DNA of 64,000 bases from Allosediminivita pacifica (GTDB lineage Bacteria > Pseudomonadota > Alphaproteobacteria > Rhodobacterales > Rhodobacteraceae): contig NZ_QBKN01000022.1 in NCBI RefSeq assembly GCF_003054175.1, positions 26,426 through 90,425 on the forward strand. Direction: 5' to 3'. Positions 60,505 to 64,000 of this stretch are shown here, piece by piece. A model generated the notes under the pieces. It was given only the letters and a program-made list of their open reading frames with translations, searched no databases and was not told where the DNA came from. Every line of letters begins with the position of its first letter. The first letter of the stretch is position 1. A program made the position numbers and the translations under genes.

Positions 60505-61491
60505 ATGCGTAAGATGACGATGGCCACCGCAATTCTGGCCGGGACCTGCATTGTTCCGCCTTCCGCAAGCGCGCAGGAAGAGGGCGGCCAGTGCGGCGAG
60601 GTCTCCATCGCCCAGATGGGTTGGGCCGCAGCCGAAGTGACCACCAACATCGCGAAGTTCCTCCTCGAGCAGGGCTACGGCTGCGACGTCAGCCTGGTTC
60701 AGTCCGACACGATCCCGGCCATCACCTCGGTCGCCGAGAACGGCGAACCCGACGTGGTGACCAACCTCTGGCTCAACTCCGCCGGTGACGCCTACAACCG
60801 TCTCGAGGAAGGCGGCACCATCACGCGCCTCACCTCGGTTCTCGATCCGGGCGGCGTCGAAGGCTGGTGGATCCCGACCTACCTGGCCGAGGAACACCCC
60901 GAGCTGACCACCATCGAAGGCATTATGGAGAACCCCGACCTCGTCGGCGGTCGCTTCAACAACTGCCCCGACGGCTGGGGCTGCCGCGTGGTTTCCGATA
61001 ACCTCGTCCGCGCGCTTGATCTCGAAGAGTCGGGCATCGAGGTGTTCAACCACGGCTCCGGCGAAACGCTCGCCTCCTCCATGGGTTCGGCCGTCACCGA
61101 CGAAGAGCCCTGGTTCGGCTACTACTGGGGCCCGACCGTGCCGCTCGGCAAGTATGACATGACCCGCGTCAAGATCGGCGACTACAACGAAGAGGCCTTC
61201 GCGGACCTCCAGAACGCCGACACCCCCGACCCGCAGGTCTCCGACTTCCCGGCCGCGCCGATCCTGACCTCGGTCACCACGGCCTTCCAGGAAGAGAACC
61301 CGGAAGTCACCGAGTTCTTCACCAACATGACCTTCGCAACCGACGAGATGAGCGGTCTGCTGGCATGGCAGGACGAGAACAACGCCTCCGCTGAAGAGGT
61401 GGCCGTCCACTTCCTGACCTCCGCGCAGGACACGTGGACCGGCTGGGTGAACGACGAAGCCGCCGAACGTCTTTCGGCGCTGACCCAATAA
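60505..61491 (+). CDS. Glycine betaine/proline ABC transporter substrate-binding protein
   Basis: This 328-residue periplasmic binding protein of the ProX/OpuAC family has a signal peptide (RKMTMATAILAGTCIVPP, cleavage near ASAQEE). VSIAQMGWAAAEVTTNIAKF at the mature N-terminus is the usual start. NLWLNSAGDAYNR and YYWGPTVPLGKYDM carry the aromatic residues that normally cage the quaternary amine. The ATG follows CAGGAG. A strong terminator lies between this gene and the permease gene, so the binding protein can be made in excess. The transporter likely serves osmoprotection or catabolism of betaine-like compounds. Confidence 0.93.
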   Translation: MRKMTMATAILAGTCIVPPSASAQEEGGQCGEVSIAQMGWAAAEVTTNIAKFLLEQGYGCDVSLVQSDTIPAITSVAENGEPDVVTNLWLNSAGDAYNRLEEGGTITRLTSVLDPGGVEGWWIPTYLAEEHPELTTIEGIMENPDLVGGRFNNCPDGWGCRVVSDNLVRALDLEESGIEVFNHGSGETLASSMGSAVTDEEPWFGYYWGPTVPLGKYDMTRVKIGDYNEEAFADLQNADTPDPQVSDFPAAPILTSVTTAFQEENPEVTEFFTNMTFATDEMSGLLAWQDENNASAEEVAVHFLTSAQDTWTGWVNDEAAERLSALTQ

Positions 61492-61528
61492 GACCCTGAG
61501 CGTTCCGCGATCCGCGGGACATATCGCG

Positions 61529-61553
61529 ACGGGGCCGCCAAGGCGGCCCCGTT
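61529..61553 (+). terminator. Intra-operon intrinsic terminator
   Basis: An eleven-base stem ACGGGGCCGCC/GGCGGCCCCGT with an AA apex, followed by TTTGCTTTT, separates the binding-protein and permease genes. Partial read-through would lower permease and ATPase levels relative to the receptor. Confidence 0.85.
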
Positions 61554-61607
61554 TTGCTTTTACCGTATCCTGACAGGAGGAAGGGCCGTCCGGGCCCGAT
61601 TGATCTC

Positions 61608-62639
61608 ATGGCGACATACGACGGAGTATTCAACGCTTTGGGGCTGCGAGAGTGGTGCGACGGCGGCGCCTCTGCAGGCGGCCCCATGTCGATGGAGGAT
61701 CTCGTGGCCCAGACGAGCGGGTCCGACGCGGAAGGTGGCCCCTTCCCCTTTCCATCGCTCGACGCGCTCAACGACGCCTGCGGAAAGATCCCGCAGTCCC
61801 GCGACCTCACGGTCGGCCTCGAGGAAGGCTTCCTCGACATCCGCGATGCCCTGCGCATCGTGGTCGATCCCATCACCCAGCCGCTGAGCTGGATGCTGCG
61901 CAACGCGCTTGACGTCATGACCTCGACGCCGTGGTGGGTGATGATCCCGCTGCTGCTGATCGTGGTCTGGGCGGTCGGCCGCAACTGGCGCCTTACCGGT
62001 TTCGTGGCGCTCTGCTTCGGCTTCCTGGCCTTCATCGACCACTACGACTACGCCATGCAGACGCTGGCGATCATCTTCGTCTGCGCCTTCATATGCGTAT
62101 TGCTCGGCGTGCCCATCGGCATCGCCATGTCGCGCAGCGACAGGATGCAGCGCGTGGTGATCCCGATCCTCGACATGCTGCAGACGCTGCCGCCCTTCGT
62201 ATACCTGATCCCGCTGATCTTCCTCTTCTCGGTGACCGAGCCCAAGCTCTACGGCATCGCGGTGATCCTCTACGCCATCGTGCCGGTGGTGCGCCTGACC
62301 GACCTCGGCATCCGGCTGGTGGACAAGGACGTGATCGAAGCCGCCGATGCCTTCGGCATGACCAAGCACCAGAAGCTCTTCGGCGTGCAGATCCCGCTCG
62401 CGCTGCCCAACATCATGGCCGGTGTGAACCAGACCATCATGATGAGCCTCGCCATGGTCGTGATCGCCTCGATGGTGTCCGCCCCCGGCCTCGGCATCCT
62501 GGTGCTCCGCGGCATCCGCAACCTCGAACTGGGCGTGGGCCTGATTGCCGGTCTCGGCATCGTCATCATCGCCATCGTCCTGGACCGCGTCACCAAGGCC
62601 TCGCTGGCCCGCATCGATGCAAGCCAGTCCAGCCGGTAA
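61608..62639 (+). CDS. Glycine betaine/proline ABC transporter permease (ProW family)
   Basis: This 343-residue membrane subunit has an N-terminal soluble stretch of about 85 residues, as in ProW. Some six helices follow, from WWVMIPLLLIVVWAVGRN onward. The ABC-contact EAA loop is IEAADAFGMTKHQKLFGVQIPLALP. The start ATG at 61608 lacks a good ribosome site nearby; GGAGG lies about 27 bases ahead. Earlier ATGs are absent. It is followed by the ATPase after 12 bases. It forms the channel of the importer. Confidence 0.91.
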   Translation: MATYDGVFNALGLREWCDGGASAGGPMSMEDLVAQTSGSDAEGGPFPFPSLDALNDACGKIPQSRDLTVGLEEGFLDIRDALRIVVDPITQPLSWMLRNALDVMTSTPWWVMIPLLLIVVWAVGRNWRLTGFVALCFGFLAFIDHYDYAMQTLAIIFVCAFICVLLGVPIGIAMSRSDRMQRVVIPILDMLQTLPPFVYLIPLIFLFSVTEPKLYGIAVILYAIVPVVRLTDLGIRLVDKDVIEAADAFGMTKHQKLFGVQIPLALPNIMAGVNQTIMMSLAMVVIASMVSAPGLGILVLRGIRNLELGVGLIAGLGIVIIAIVLDRVTKASLARIDASQSSR

Positions 62640-62651
62640 GGGAGAGACGAC

Positions 62652-63710
62652 ATGAGCGAAGACAAGAAAATCAAGATCTCGATCAAGCATCTCTACAAGA
62701 TCTTCGGGGAACACCCCGAAGCCGCGCTTGAAGACGTCCGTGCCGGCATGGGCAAACCCGAACTCCTGTCCGAGCGCGCCCACGTGCTCGGCCTGCAGGA
62801 CATCAACGTCGACATGCAGGAGGGCCAGATCACCGTGATCATGGGCCTCTCCGGCTCGGGCAAGTCGACGCTGATCCGCCACCTCAACCGCCTGATCGAG
62901 CCCACCGCGGGCGAGGTTCTGGTGGACGGCGAGGACATCCTGAAGTGGGACGAACGCCGCCTGCGCAAGCTGCGGCGAGAGACCATGTCCATGGTCTTCC
63001 AGAAGTTCGCCCTCCTGCCCCACCGCACCGTGGCCGAGAACGCCGGCATGGCGCTGGCCACGCGCGGCTTCTCGAAGAAGGAATTCGAGGGCGAGGCCGA
63101 GAAGTGGCTGAACCGCGTGGGCCTCGACGGCTACGGCAACCAGTACCCGCACCAGCTCTCGGGCGGTCAGCAGCAGCGCGTGGGCATCGCCCGGGCGCTG
63201 GCCTCCAACTCCCCGATCATGCTCATGGACGAGGCCTTCTCGGCCCTCGACCCGCTGATCCGGACGGACATGCAGGATCTGCTGCTCGAACTGCAGGCCG
63301 AACTGCACAAGACCATCGTCTTCATCACCCACGACTTGGACGAGGCGCTGAAGCTGGCCGATCACCTGGTGATCCTCAAGGACGGCGCGGTGGTCCAGCA
63401 GGGCGAGCCGCAGCACATCCTGCTCAACCCGGCCGATCCCTACATCGAGGACTTCGTGGCCGACATCAACCGCGCCCGCGTCCTGCGCGTCCGCTCGATC
63501 ATGCGCAAGGGCGAGACCACGGGCGAGTTCTCGGGTGACGTGGATTACAATTCCAACCTGGAAAACGTGATCGCCCAGGCCCAGGGCCAGCTCGACCGCA
63601 GTTACCGCGTCATGCGCGGCAGCGAAGCGGTGGGCTCGGTCCACATGTCCGACATCATGCAAGCCCTCGTCCCCCGCGAATCCAGCTCGGACGCCGACCA
63701 GGCGGCGTGA
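62652..63710 (+). CDS. Glycine betaine/proline ABC transporter ATP-binding protein (ProV family)
   Basis: This 352-residue ATPase has Walker A GLSGSGKS at 65-72, the signature LSGGQQQRVGIARAL, and Walker B IMLMDEAFSALD followed by the H-loop ITHDLDEA. The ProV-type N-terminus (IKHLYKIFGEHPEAALE) and a C-terminal extension of about 75 residues, where related proteins often have CBS domains, are present. The CBS part here looks shortened. A GGAGAGA ribosome site precedes the ATG. It completes the transporter and is followed by a strong terminator. Confidence 0.94.
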   Translation: MSEDKKIKISIKHLYKIFGEHPEAALEDVRAGMGKPELLSERAHVLGLQDINVDMQEGQITVIMGLSGSGKSTLIRHLNRLIEPTAGEVLVDGEDILKWDERRLRKLRRETMSMVFQKFALLPHRTVAENAGMALATRGFSKKEFEGEAEKWLNRVGLDGYGNQYPHQLSGGQQQRVGIARALASNSPIMLMDEAFSALDPLIRTDMQDLLLELQAELHKTIVFITHDLDEALKLADHLVILKDGAVVQQGEPQHILLNPADPYIEDFVADINRARVLRVRSIMRKGETTGEFSGDVDYNSNLENVIAQAQGQLDRSYRVMRGSEAVGSVHMSDIMQALVPRESSSDADQAA

Positions 63711-63732
63711 GGCGTTTGCACATGGAGACAGG

Positions 63733-63758
63733 AAAGGGCGCCAGAGATGGCGCCCTTT
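63733..63758 (+). terminator. Intrinsic terminator of the betaine transporter operon
   Basis: A perfect ten-base stem AAAGGGCGCC/GGCGCCCTTT with an AGAGAT loop lies 22 bases past the ATPase stop, ending in TTTCT. Confidence 0.85.
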
Positions 63759-63984
63759 CTCGTGAAAGATCCTTTGGGATGGTGGACTCGCTAAATTTGG
63801 CAATATTCTTGAAGCTTGGAAAACTACGAAGAACCGCGCAAAAAAGGCGGCCACCAGAAAGGGTAACCCTAGAAAGAGATCCCCATTGCCTCAAGGGTTT
63901 CGCGGGGCTTTGATGCTGTAACCGCCCCCCGACGGCATCGCTGTGCCAAGGTGGGATCGCAACAATCCTTAATGGGAGGCGGTC

Positions 63985-64000
63985 ATGTCAAAGATTACCA
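63985..64000 (+). CDS. Start of an unidentified gene (truncated by the window end)
   Basis: An ATG at 63985 preceded by GGGAGGCGGTC reads MSKIT before the window stops. The good ribosome site makes it a probable gene start. Identity cannot be stated. Confidence 0.55.

Noticed and set aside
61560..63854. Antisense frame of 764 codons over the betaine permease and ATPase genes
   Set aside because: Shadow of two clear transporter genes; composition unlike a protein.
1..64000. CRISPR arrays, insertion sequences or rRNA
   Set aside because: No regularly spaced direct repeats, transposase-like proteins or rRNA signatures were seen on either strand.

Overview
The window is GC-rich, tightly packed chromosomal DNA with strong third-position GC bias. 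Gene content points to a marine alphaproteobacterium of the Rhodobacterales (Roseobacter-type). It carries a TRAP transporter, Na+-NQR, a B12-dependent ribonucleotide reductase, FabI, an Asp/Glu-type tRNA-poor single tRNA (Pro-UGG), a glycine betaine ABC system, and the GC-rich dispersed hairpins common in that group. There is no integrase, IS element, CRISPR array or rRNA. The species cannot be named from the sequence alone.

Layout. (1) 1-6453: a divergent 5-oxoproline and amino-acid-derivative locus. The minus arm is pxpB-pxpC-gntR-D-2-hydroxyacid dehydrogenase-gntR, with every junction a 4-base ATGA overlap. The plus arm is pxpA, a DapA-family enzyme and an SDR. (2) 6629-22132: an isolated operon of three very large proteins (2928, 1125 and 1107 aa) of unknown function. 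They have no visible signal peptides. I see an OmpA-like segment, a long amphipathic beta-rich region, four cysteine-bearing tandem repeats, fibronectin-like segments and a degenerate phospholipase D-like end. This is the most novel part of the window. (3) 22354-34180: a scavenging and catabolic block. It holds a RutA-type flavin monooxygenase without the rest of rut, a TRAP transporter, an allantoinase-like deacetylase, an AbrB-type membrane protein, a nitroreductase-methyltransferase fusion, a LysR regulator, two amidases and an AtzG-like small subunit. (4) 34321-41181: nqrABCDEF-apbE-nqrM-CBS on the minus strand. NqrB is unusually short and lacks the covalent-FMN motif. A pentaheme cytochrome c is transcribed divergently (41296-42474).

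(5) 42670-46008: an IclR regulator, a VOC enzyme, a MarR-GNAT fusion with a palindromic operator, and a secreted protein with a TTG start. (6) 46252-50963: nrdJ with an NrdR-box-like site, a structured leader and a UUCG terminator, followed by cytochrome b561. (7) 51159-60129: housekeeping genes: tRNA-Pro, a DUF192 protein, a twin cold-shock-domain protein, pdxH, fabI, a LysE exporter, gpt, an aminotransferase, a PpiD-like chaperone, trpE and a small membrane protein. (8) 60505-63710: a glycine betaine/proline ABC transporter (binding protein, terminator, permease, ATPase). A new gene starts at 63985 and leaves the window.

The catabolic parts share a theme of importing and hydrolysing nitrogenous organic compounds (lactams, amides, possibly pyrimidine-like rings). 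The Nqr-cytochrome part concerns redox energy conservation. The giant-protein operon has no obvious functional link to either flank.
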